DNA of 64,000 bases from Edolisoma coerulescens (lineage: Eukaryota > Chordata > Aves > Passeriformes > Campephagidae): positions 591,568-655,567 of the forward strand of contig VWZW01001018.1 of the NCBI GenBank assembly GCA_013397115.1, given 5' to 3'. Shown piece by piece: positions 25,201 through 37,200 of this stretch (position 1 is the first letter of the stretch; every line of letters starts with the position of its first letter). A program made the translations under genes and the position numbers. The notes below the pieces were generated by a model. That model ran no database searches. It was not told the origin of the DNA and was given only the letters and a program-made list of their open reading frames with translations.

Positions 25201-28200
25201 CTTAAGTTCACTGAAGAAAAAGAATAATGGGTCTACATTTTTCAGGTTTTCCTAAGACATTGTGTATAATTTAAGAAGTATGAACTTAGGCAGCTGGCTG
25301 AAATGTGATGTGCATTTAGAGATTGTGATGGCACTATTTCCAGGAAGTTGTCTTAAAGGAGATTAAATCTATAATATATTTACTGCACTAAAGTATGTCA
25401 AGTAGGCGTCTTAAGATGTACAAATTGGGGTATGACAGGGCACACAAACATTGCAGTTTATAGTAGCCAGCATTCAGAAGCATTCCACCATTGTTGTGGA
25501 GAGAGTTACTCCTCCCAAAAGTGCAATAAGCCTATTGGGATTTTTTGTGGTCTGTGAAAAACTTTGGAATCAAGTGATAGGAAATGTTTTTAAAATATGC
25601 TAGTCAAGATAGGCATCAATAGGAAGCACTGAAATATCCTACAAGAATTATGACTTGAGGGCAGGGATAGGGAAAGGAGTTTTTCATATAATTGAAAATT
25701 CTTTTAAAGATCATTTTGTTAGAATGGGTTGAATTATAAAATTGCAGAATAGCTAGGGTTGGAAGCGACCCTTGGACATCATCCAGTTCTCCCTGCTCCA
25801 AGTAGGGTCATCTAGAACAGGTTGTTGCGTCTCATGTACAATTGAGTTTTGAGTATCTCCAAGGCTGGAGACTCCATGACCTCTCTGGGCAACCTGTTCC
25901 AATATTCAACCACCTCCACAGTAAAAAAAAAAAAAGAAATAAATTTATTCTTATGTTTCAGTGGAGTTTCCTGTGTTTCAATTCATGTTCAGTGCCTCTT
26001 GGTCCTGTTTCTGGATGTCACAGGCAACAGTCTGTCTACCTTAGTCTTTGTTCCTGCTCATTCCCCACCCCCTGGTTTTCTTTCCTCCAGACTAAACTGA
26101 ACTCACTAAGCCTTTCCTTGTCTGAAAGGTGCTCCAGTCCTTTAATTATCTTAGTGTGTCTTTGCTGAACTTGCTTCAGTGTGCCCTTGTCTCTCTTGTA
26201 CTTGCAACGCCAGAATTGGCCACGATGCAGGCTCATGTCCAGCTTGTCCACCAGGACCTCCAGGTCCTTTTCTGTAAATCTGCTTTCCATCCTCTTGATA
26301 CTGAACCCATGCTGGTGCATGGAGTTACTCCTCCCCGGGTGCAAGACTTGGCCCTTTCCTTTGAACATCAGGTGGTTCCTGATGGCCCATCCTGTCAGTG
26401 GTGCTCAGAATGGCAGTATACCTATACAGTGCATGAACCACTCCTCCTTGGTTTGTACCCTTTGCAAACCTGTACTCCATCCCACTGCATGGATCATTAC
26501 TGAAGAAGTTAAATAGTGTTTGCCCCAGTATCAATGCCTGGGTGTACCACTAGTGCCTGCACTTCAGTACCTCTTTGCCAAGCCATGGAATAACGAAGGA
26601 GTTGGAGAAGCTGGACTGGATTTTCAGTAAGCCAGCTGCATTCCCAGTAGCTCCCACATGCAGGGGTTTTTTTTTCCCCACTTCCGTAAGTACTTTGAGG
26701 AGTACTTCACACAGCTGGACCACATAGCTACAAGTTGCTATGTCCAAGTAAACAAAACTTTGCCAAAGATGAAATCGCTAGTGACTACCTTGCCAGTTTA
26801 GCATGGATCATGAAAATGTAAATGCTCTTGCATGCAGCAGAGCAAGCCACTTAGGGGAAAAGAAGGCAGTGTTCTGAAGTGCTGGAAAATTCTCACTAAA
26901 GACAATCTTCCCTGGAGCAAATGCAGAAAATATTGGTTGGGCTGGACAGGAGAAATGGAGGGCAATTCAGTAAGAGATTAAAAGCATCTGTTTCGTTTAT
27001 CCAGTGTCAACATTTAACTAAGCCATGGTGACTCTCTGTAAAATCTCACAGAGGTGGTTATTAAAAGGAGACAATAAATAATCTAAAAAAAAAAAGTGGG
27101 CAACAATAGGTGTGGATGTTCTTGGTTAGAGTTGAAAAAAAAGATTTTGTTCTCAAGTCTGTGAAATATATCTGTATTTCTCAGAACAGTGTATAATCGC
27201 ATCTCTGTTTGATGTAAATGTTACAAATGTCTATTGCTCTGCGCACGTTCAGAACTACATCTGGCTTGTGCATGGGCTTCACCTATTCTTGTAATTAGGA
27301 TGGTAACTCTGAAGAGATGGAGGAGTGCTGAGTGTGTTCACAATATTGATAGAAGAGCAGTACTGGCTTCTTTCATAGCCACCTACTGGTCTGTTTTGTG
27401 AAACACGGAACTCTGAACCTTTCTTATGGTGTCCAGTGTTACAGGATCGAGTAGGGGAGCATTGTGGTTTCACCCCAGTCAGCAGCCAAGTGCTGCACAG
27501 CTGCTCACTTGCTCTGCCATCAGCAGGATTGGGAAGAGAATTGAACAGGGTAAAAGCCAGAAAATTTATGGGTTGAGATAAAGACAGTTCAATAGGGAAA
27601 CAAAAGCCATGCACACAAGCAAAGAAAAACAAGGAATTAATTCACTGCTTCCCAAGGGCAGGCACGTGTTCAGCCATCTCCATCATGTGTGATGGTGATT
27701 TGGGAAGACAAATGGCATCACTCCAAATGTCTCCCTTCCTCCTTCTTCCCCCCACTTTATATACTGAATAGGATGTCACATGGTCTGGAATATCCTTTTG
27801 GTCGGTTGGGGTCACCTGTCCGGGCTGTGTCTTCTCCCAACCTCCCATGCAGCCCCAACTTCCTTGCCAGCGTGGCCGTACGAAAAGCAGAAGAGGCCTT
27901 GGCTCTGTGTAAACCCTGCTCAGCAATAACAAAAACATCTCTATAATTAATCAACCCTGCATTCAGCAAATCCAAAACACGGCCCTGTACTAGCCACCGT
28001 GAAGGAAATTCACTGTACCCCAACCAAAACCAGCACCGGAGCACATTTTAGTAATTTAAAAAATGCCTTGTGAGTTAGCCTGAAGAACCTCCAAAAATTC
28101 CTAGGTAAATGTTACTAATAGTACGTTAGTATTCTTATACTCTTTTCAGTATTTCAAGAATAGGCCTCTCTAAAAAATGTCACGCAATTGATTCAGTGTT

Positions 28201-31200
28201 TATATCCATCTACTAGCAGTCTATAATTGCTACTGCTTTAGGATAAATTACCGATTTTAATGTTGTCAACATTAAATCAGTAATAAAGTCAAAAGTCTGC
28301 TGAAATAAGAAAAACATAAGTAGCAGCTGAACTTAAAACCTGTCAAATGAAAGCAGAATAGTCCTCTTCATTTAGGATATTTCCCTGCATATTGTATGTG
28401 TATAAACTGGCCACTCGAGGGCACTTTTGTATTTGGTTCAGCTGTGAACTTCTTGAATGGTTTGATAATGCGCTCATTTTTTAATGTCTTGAATCTTCTT
28501 CGTGATGCACCCTGCATTTTATATTTAAATGGAAGCTTAGTGTAGGTTTATAAAGCTTCAATTTGAATCCTTTTTAATAAAAGGCTAAATAATGACATGC
28601 ATTACGTCAATGCAGGATTTTGGAAAAACTACAAATAAAAGCAGGTGAAAACTTTATTTAGTACCTACACCTGAATGACCGATAGTGTTTGTTGACTGTT
28701 ATGTACCATCATAAACATGTTAGTACAAACTAAACTAAAGTAAAATCATTCTGAGATTTTGTATGTTATGTTTTCTGATAACTTCATTTAGTTCTTGTTT
28801 AAAGCTTACTTTTTTTACTTGGAATAATAGTGTGGTCAACAGACTACATCAAGACATTGGGCCAACTACTGTTTGTATTGTTGCTTTTACAATAACTGTT
28901 AACTTAGCACGTATTTGGGTAGTGCCACTACGAAGTAATAATTTAATAGGTAATACAGAAGTGTTTTAGTGAGGAAAATGGGGACAGGTAGCATATTTAC
29001 ATGTAGAAGGGGCAGGGAACTGGACTAACACTGTAAATCCGCAGGTTCTTTCCTTCCTGATCTTACTTTTTTTTGTACACCAAAGGGTTTCTCACAGAGC
29101 ACAGGTGAAACTGAAGTCTTACAGTACAATTGCATGTGTATGTAATTTCTTGCTCAGCAGTGAAGGTACCAGATGCTTTAAAGACAGTATTGAATTTCAT
29201 TATGCAAAATGATTGTTTTTGCTGTATCGTCTTTCAAAAAAGGAGTGCCAAAATACAAACAATGGAAAGAGATTCAAGAATTAATAAAAATTAAATGACA
29301 GCAAGTCTTCTGGTCTAAAATGCGATCAAAATTTTGTGGAAAAATGAGAAATGTAAAAACTTAAGAAACAACTCCTTGCCATCATTCTTTGTTTTAGGCA
29401 ATTCTGAATTAATTTCCTAATCAAAAGATGTAACTACTCCTAAGTTAAAAATTAACATGATGTATTCATATGTAGTTGTCATTCTGCATTACATTTGTAA
29501 TGCATACAATCACACAACTTCATTCTTTTTCCAGCAGTATGTATGATTGGTTACAGAGGTCACCACTGGTTTTGTTTGGTACTTTAAGGTGCCGATTATC
29601 AAAGATGTCTTCAGTTGACATCTTTCCAGAGCATAGTGCAAACATGTTATCAGAGTAGATCAGTGTGTGCTTTTTCACTTGGATTCCGGAATAGGGTTGG
29701 AAACTGCTTTTTCGATTTTGAGGGAGAAATTTAGGTGGCTGTCAACCAGCCTCGCCAGATCCTTTTCCCCCAGAGCAATTTCCCAGTCACTCTTCTCCAA
29801 GAGACCCAAGTGCAAGACCTGGAACTTCACCATGTTCAACCTTGTACCATTGGCCTCGGGCCGTCAATCCAGCCTGTCCAGATCCCTCTGTGAAGCCTTC
29901 CTGTCCTCCAGCGGATCAACACTCTTGCCCAGCTTGGTTACATCTGTAAACTGAATGAGGATGCACTCCATCCCCTCATCCAGATCCTGAATAAAGAAAA
30001 ACATTAAACAGGACTGGCCCAAATACTGAGCCATGGGGAGCCCCACTAGTGACTGGCCACTCTTTGGTCGTGACTCCATTCACCACTGCCCTCTGGGCCC
30101 AGCAACCCAGCCGGTGTGTACGCAGAGAACAGTGCACCCATCCAAGCCGTGAGCAGCAAGTTCCTCCAGGAGAATGCTCTGGAAAATGACATCAAAGTCC
30201 TTACAAAATTCTAGCTAGACAACATTTACATGTTCAGCTTTGTCTAGCCACTCAGTTTGGTTCGATTTTTTCATTCAGCTTTCCTTATCTGCTGCAGCCT
30301 GGTAGATAACAAATTCAACATGATGCAGTGGTGATAAAGCTGTTCAGCAGCTCAACCTTGTGCTGTTGCTTTCATTATATAAACTTAATCTGTTCTTTAT
30401 ACATTGTAATGTGTTTTCTCTTAAAGATTACCTTCAGTCATATGTCTTTTGTTCTCTTGCTGAGTTGAATATTTGCATATATGAAGTGTTGCTTTTAAGT
30501 GCTCTTTTTTGCCTGAAGTGGTTGTAGTGCTGCTGGTTGTCTTTAAACATTATGCTTGGGCATTTCTCAACTTGTACATCCTGTTCCATGTCCCAGGCTC
30601 CAGCGACTGCTTTTCACTGTCTCCCGCTTACAGCTTGCATGACACCTCTTCATTGGTTCTGTGATTCCATTACTTGATTGGCAAAACTATAATAACTGCT
30701 TTCAGGCCTTCACAGGATTGCCTTCTTCTAGGTTAGATAATCCTTTAATTTATGAAGAGGATTTGAAGATTGAGAGCTGTTATGGGGGGATAGAAATTGA
30801 CAAACACCTAGAGGCCTGATTTTCCCCCTAGCCCCCAGATGAAATTCTGCTTACTTAGTTCTGTGAGGCGAGTAGCTGTTACCTGCTGTTCACCTGTGAG
30901 AGCTATCAAGCTTAAATTCTCCCAAAGTCTGAAGTATACAAAAGAATGAAAAATCTCCAAGCCCAAACCAAAAATCCCACTGGATCTTTAGCAAATTGAA
31001 AGTATATCTAAGATAATTCATTATCAGAATTTGACACATTTTTATCTAATTGAAAATGCAGTAAGGAGCACGATGTTATGGTGCATAGTTCAATATATTG
31101 TGTGGTTACCTAATCATTTTTCCAGCATTATTTGGTTACAATGTGGTGCAGTCAGAATAAACAGGGTCCCAATGTTCCTATAGCAACAGAATGCTACTGT

Positions 31201-34200
31201 TTGAGAAACTGCATCACTGCAGCAGGTGTGTCCATAACTCTGATAATAACTCAAGGATTTTAAAACAGTAAATTTAGAAATGAGAATTCTGTTTCATCTT
31301 TCTGCAGGTAAAATTTAGGTTTTAAATCTTTCCTGCAGCTCTACACCACCTTCCAGCATAGGCATAGTTTCTGACTTTGTAAAAATACTAAATATATAAA
31401 TCCTATGAATATTCCAGCTGTATAAGTTAAGAGACTGGTAGGATTTTCTGTAAGAAATACGGGGTATTTAGACATCAGATATGATTGGGTTTTTTATCAG
31501 CTTTCAGTTTCCATTTAGTGCAAGCTACTTTTTTTAAACTAAGTAAAAACGTGTCATTTAAATTGCTTATTTTGGTCCAATCTAATGACCTACTCTGTTA
31601 TAGCTTCATTTATTTCTAAGTTTTCCTTCTAGATAATAAAGGTGATTCAAAACAGTGTAGAAGTGTTGGCTTTATAGCTCTGAAGATCTTCTACATATTT
31701 GGAAAATGTATTTCAGTTGCATTTTTATAATAAGGGGAATAGAAAGATAATGTTTCCATTAAAATGATCAGCTATGCATAAAAAAAATGGATAGGAAGAT
31801 GTATGAAAATGCCTTTAGAGAAATCCTATTTTTTTGAGCAAACTGTGTCTGTTGCGTGTATAACTCACACCTTTTGGATAATTCTGGAAGTCTAGTGGTG
31901 TTAATAGCAATTTTACCTACCAGTTTCTAGAAAAGAAGTGTCACTTGTCCGGGAGATCCTTCAACCTGCTGCTAATATGTGGCTTTATATTAACCCTAAG
32001 CTTTTTATGTACTTGGAGTGCTCTTAGAGAAGAGTTAATTAGAACTTTAATTAATGTATAACTTTCAGAGTTATTTTGCATTCTTATTAATAAAAATATT
32101 CTGTTACACTGAACAAGAACAAAGGCACTCTCTTTTTTCCCCCTCCTCTGGGACAGTGTGCCTTCATGCTTCAGGACATTAATATTTCAGTAGTTACACT
32201 GGATAAAAATTGAACAATGGATGAAGCCTAATTATTTTCTTAGGCCTTTGATACGATCTTATCCAGGTTCATTTTCTTATATTCTGTTCTAGTGAATTTC
32301 ATTATAAGTCACACTTTCCAACCTGAAACATTTCCTTTAAATATTGTGCTCAGAAAAAAACCCCAAACTTTGTCTCCTCTTTATGTCTCTTCTGTGTTGT
32401 GTAACCACTACCACCAAGATTATTGAAGAAGAAAGGAATGAAAATCATGTCTCTTAGCAGCCTCTGCTGCCTCCCTTCCCAGCTGTTCTTGCTTATTTTC
32501 TTTCTCATTTCTTTCCTCTGTTTTGTACAGATATCATCTGATGCTGCTCAGCCTTTGGCATCTTCTCCTTCTCTGCAAGCTGCTGCTGAGAAGAGCAAAG
32601 CAGAGGTATATTGGTTTGGGGTGTAACTCTTATCAGGTTACTGCTTTGCACAAATGTTTCCATCTCTATAGTAATTTCACTGAGGTAACTTGAGAGTTTG
32701 AATTGCTGTTAATACTTCACACACTTGAAATAAATCTCTCCTTTTTTCTTGGACTAGCTAAATGAAAAGAGCCAATACAACAGGGCAAAGTACATGTGTG
32801 GTTGTTACCTCTTGGTGTTTTTATGTCAAAATTTTGGTTCTCCTCTGGTTTAGTGTTACAAAACTGTGGAAAACCCACTTAATCCCCAGCTAATGGGCAT
32901 GAGTGATATTGTCCTGTCTCATCAGGAATAATTTTTGATATCTTTTTTTGTATTATTTTCTTGTTCTAGATTATCTAAAGTATCAGTATTGTTCCAGCCA
33001 TTTAGTTCATTCTCCTTGGAGATAAATATAGAATTAACTTGACTCATACTGGTTTTAATATCTCTTCTAGCTGGGATATGTGTGTGCTAACATTACATTT
33101 ACTGTTTAGATGGGTCTTTGAAAAATATAACATACAAGCAAGTAGTAGATGAGGCATCATTTATATCAACTTTCAGTAAATGTCACCATTTGCAACAATA
33201 ATGCATTTTTTAGAATGTGAACGCCCAGTGTTAGGCTCTTTTGGATACTTCACTCTAAATTGAGACTATACAGTATATGAAATAATTTATGATCTGAACA
33301 TAAATCAAGCTTTTTCCTTCTAAATACAGAAAATTTGGACAGAAGTTATAAATTATTTTAGTTCAGCTATATTTAAACATTATTTAAATTTTAAATGACA
33401 GTGTCATGGACTAAGACCACAAGCCTTGTTGAATTTGACATGTTTCAAGTTGTACCAGGAGTAGCAGCAGCCACTAAGAATGAAACTTGCCTTTACTTTC
33501 TTGTCCACCTCTGTTGGTGCATTCACATTTGAAAGGTTTTCTTTGTAACTAGTATGCCATGTTGTAAGAAATCAAACTTGGAATAAAATTAATAATCTTT
33601 GCTTAGAATTTAAGACCAATATAAAGTCAATTAAATTTTATTATCTTCATAGTGCTTTTTGACTGCTTTTGCAAGTAATGAAACACTTGAGCTGAAGTTC
33701 TGGCATGAATGCAACATTTGAGAAATGTTTTTATTTAGTTTGAATTCATTTTTATCTAATGGAGCTTAGGCAGAAAGCTTGAATATTGAAATTAGGAAGT
33801 GTGAAGATGAAGGACTTGAGGGTTTTCAAGTCCACAGTGAAAATTAAATGAATGAAAATAAATTGCTGGGAATCAAGACTGTTTCTGTAGACTCTATGAG
33901 GTGTGGAGGCAGAAACACTGGAGAACAGTTTATTTTAAGTCTTCATATATTCACTATTAAGCTTTCAGAGATTTGTTAAGGGCAACAAGAAGCATTTATA
34001 TTTGGTCACCTTTATGGAGTGTTTGCCATATGAAACTTGCTGCAAACCCTCCTTGTTCTTGAAGTCTTGAAAAATAAGTGTTTCCAGATACTTTTTACTT
34101 CAGAAGTGAGGTTTCTTTAACAAAACATATTTTAAAAAGATGTTGAAGTAGAACTGGAAATCAGGACATACTGCAAAAATGCAAAGACTTTAACTCTGCT

Positions 34201-37200
34201 TTCACTTAAACATATTCAAGCAAATTTAAGGTACTGTGATTGAAAAGTAAGAGTACTTACATGACACTTCCAACAACTTTTCCCAGGAGGAGAGGAATCA
34301 AATCATAGAATTATAGAGTCATAGAATGTTTTGAGTTGGCAGGGACCTTAAAGATCATGTAGTTCCAAGCCCCTACTATGGAGAAGGACCCCTTTCTCTA
34401 GACCAGGTTGCTCAAAGCCCCATCCAGCTTGTCCTTGAACACTTCCAGGGATGGGGAATCCACAGCCTTCCTGGGCAACCTGTTCCAGTGCCTCACCACC
34501 CTCACAGTAAAGCATTTCTTCCTAATATCTAATCTAAGCCTGCCCTCTTTCAGTTTAAAGCCATTCCCCCTTCTCCTGTTTCTATCCCCACAGAATCCTT
34601 ACTAATTGTTTGTAAAGCCCCCTTTAGGTACTGGAAGACTTCTATAAAGTGGCCCTGGAGTCTTCTTTCTTCTCCAGACTCAGACAACCCCAAGTCTCTC
34701 ATCCTGTCTTCAGAGGAGAGGTGCTCCAGCCCCAAGTCATTTTTGTGGCACTTTTCTGGGCTGCGGCCGGCCCATGTCCTTCTGATGTTGGGGGCCCCAG
34801 CCGCAGAGGAAGGGTCTCTGAGAGCAGAGGAGGAGAGTCATTTCCCTTGACCTGCTGGTCACACTTCTTTTGATGCAGTTGCCTAAGTTTCCGCAGGAGA
34901 AGAGGTTATGTTTATTTAAATTATTCAACTTGAGAAGGTTGGAGCGGAGCGTGGGAACAGAGAATGAAAGACTTTTAGAAAAGTTGTTGCTCTGACAGTG
35001 TAATTTGTGTGTATATTAGAATGCAGGTTGGTACTAGGGTCAGTGAAACAGTAATGGAAGAAAGGCTAAGCTTCATTGAAAGGCATGGCTATGCATTTGT
35101 AATCCTAGCTCAGTAAGGCTGCAAGTCTCAGGTTATTATGTGACCTCAAAATAAAATACTTCTCTATACTTGTCCCAGTCATACGGACATTTCTTGAACA
35201 CCTTGCACTACCACAGGTGAGATACAGTATTGCAGGGCCTCTAGTTTGGACTACTGTGTTCACTTCCGTGTTCCTAATGTTCAGTAAAATCTAAGTTGGT
35301 CTCTTTTCTTTTCGTCAAAACAGACATTCCACATTCCCCTATTGGGGTTTCATGACTGTGGTCATTGCTTTCTGTTGCTTGTAAGCAGGTGCGTGGTGTG
35401 ATAGTCTTGATTTTCCAGGAACTGAGTGTTCAGGTTAATGCTGATGAAATAATTCACATGGTTTAGTTGGGACTCGAGTGGCCCCAATACATCTGGTAAA
35501 TATGGTGAAAGGTTTGAAAACGGATTATTGGAAGTTTTGAAGAATGTGTTACATGGATCCCCCTGTGCCCAGTCGCCTCCAAAAAAACCCCAAACAAACA
35601 AAAAAAACCCACCAGCAAAAAAAAACCCTTCACCTGAGTGTTAGAACTATATTAAGTAAATACCATGTTACAAAAATGTTAAAATTATATATACTAGATG
35701 TTAAAAAAAGAAAAAACCACAAACATTCCTTACTGACACAAACTGTAACCTAGAAACCGTTTCGTTTTTAATACTGGAGCTGCACAGACAGTTATCTAAC
35801 CTCTCAACCTTTCTCCTAATATTGGGAAACTTGTAAACAGTAGTGTTTTCTGAAACAAGGCTGTTTTGAAGATTTGAACAAAGGGGTACAGGTCTAATGG
35901 CTGAAAGAACATTTAGGAGCTACTGTTTCATTGTCTTTATTACAGATGGTAAACCTTTGTTTCATCCGTTTAGTGTTCAGATAAACTCACTACTACTACA
36001 CTGTAGTTGTACAAGGTGAATGCAGGCAGACTAACCCTTTGTCAAAGCAATTGCTAGCCTAGAAAGTCTACATCTTCTTCAGAATATTCCTTAAGGAATA
36101 TTTTAGCCTTTGCTTCAGTCAGACGGGTCAGTAATTTTGGCACATTCATTCATTAAAAACTGAAGTGAAGAAATTTCTGTAATGTCATGATGCATTCAAA
36201 GTAAAGGGATCTTTATATTCTCACTTTCTGCAACAACATAATGGCTCAGCTGGCCTGTTGTATGGCCCAAGGCAACTTTTTTACATTCAGGAGTATTTTT
36301 TAAGACTACTAGATTAGCTTTTAAAAATTAGTACATTTCTGCAGAAAGCTGCATGCAATTTACCTTAGTCTAGTTCTTTGGTCAGAGCAGCTGATATCCA
36401 CCCTCGGTGACAGAGGCTATCAGAGTTAAGGGAGATACTTGAAGATGGTTTTTTCTCTTCAGCTCTGCTTAGCTTAGGAGAAGCAATACCGGTTCATTTT
36501 CCTTCTGCTTATTAAGCAGAAAAGCAGATGAGCAGGTGAAAAAGTGAATTTCTCAAATTGAATCTAAAAGTCATAGTAGTATTAGTATTTGAGCAAAATG
36601 AGTCACTTCTGGAATCAGAGCAGATAGAAGCATAAACTGATTCAAAAAGAAGTAACTGAAGATCTCTGTTTATATTCTGTATGACTGTAGACATTCAATA
36701 TGTTTGCAAATTGGGTACTAGCAAAACGCTTTTTCTTTTTGCAGAAGGAAAAAGAAAAAAAGAAAGAAGAGAAAAAGAGAGAGAGAGAATCAGAAAAACC
36801 ATCAAAACAGTTAACAGCTGAAAAGGTAAGAAGTTTCTTTTTTTCCAGTTTTTTGAAAATGGCACATAGTATGTTCAGAGATTTGGGGAAAAAATTAATG
36901 TGTGTGTGTATGTGTATATGAATGTAATCTGGTTAATCCACATGAATTGTTTACTTGTGCTGTTGCTTGCATACAAAAGTTGGTTGACTGTCTGATGAGG
37001 AATGTGTTTAGGGGAAGTGGGAAATGAGTTAAGCTTTGTTAAAATTTAAGCTCAGACCATAAACCTAATTAAGGATTTTAGGATCACAGAATTGTCTTGA
37101 GTTGGAAGGGACCCACAAGGATCATCAAGTCCAGCTCTTAAGTGAGTGGCCTGTACGGGGATTGAAGCCACAACCTTGGTGTTGCTGGCACCATGCTCTG

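Larger units (their letters stand above)
20148..32530 (+). other. SMAP1 intron 4
   Basis: This 12.4 kb phase 0 intron contains a CR1 at 25731-26755, a complete-looking LTR at 27463-28037 and a CR1 at 29735-30260, all antisense to SMAP1. A GC-richer patch lies at 21590-22110. The remainder (20148-21590, 22110-25730, 28040-29730 and 30260-32530) is AT-rich sequence without a feature I recognise. Confidence 0.85.

Noticed and set aside
27279..28044. Several frames of 85-117 codons
   Set aside because: They are readings of the solo LTR and its flank, not genes.
20148..32530. Complete endogenous retrovirus
   Set aside because: Only LTR copies are seen; no internal retroviral coding sequence lies near them.
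32423..32626. 67-codon frame starting with Met and a hydrophobic stretch, resembling a secreted protein
   Set aside because: The hydrophobic part is the polypyrimidine tract before SMAP1 exon 5; only 32531-32605 is coding.
36700..36921. 73-codon Lys-rich frame as a separate small protein
   Set aside because: Its middle is SMAP1 exon 6; the rest is intron.
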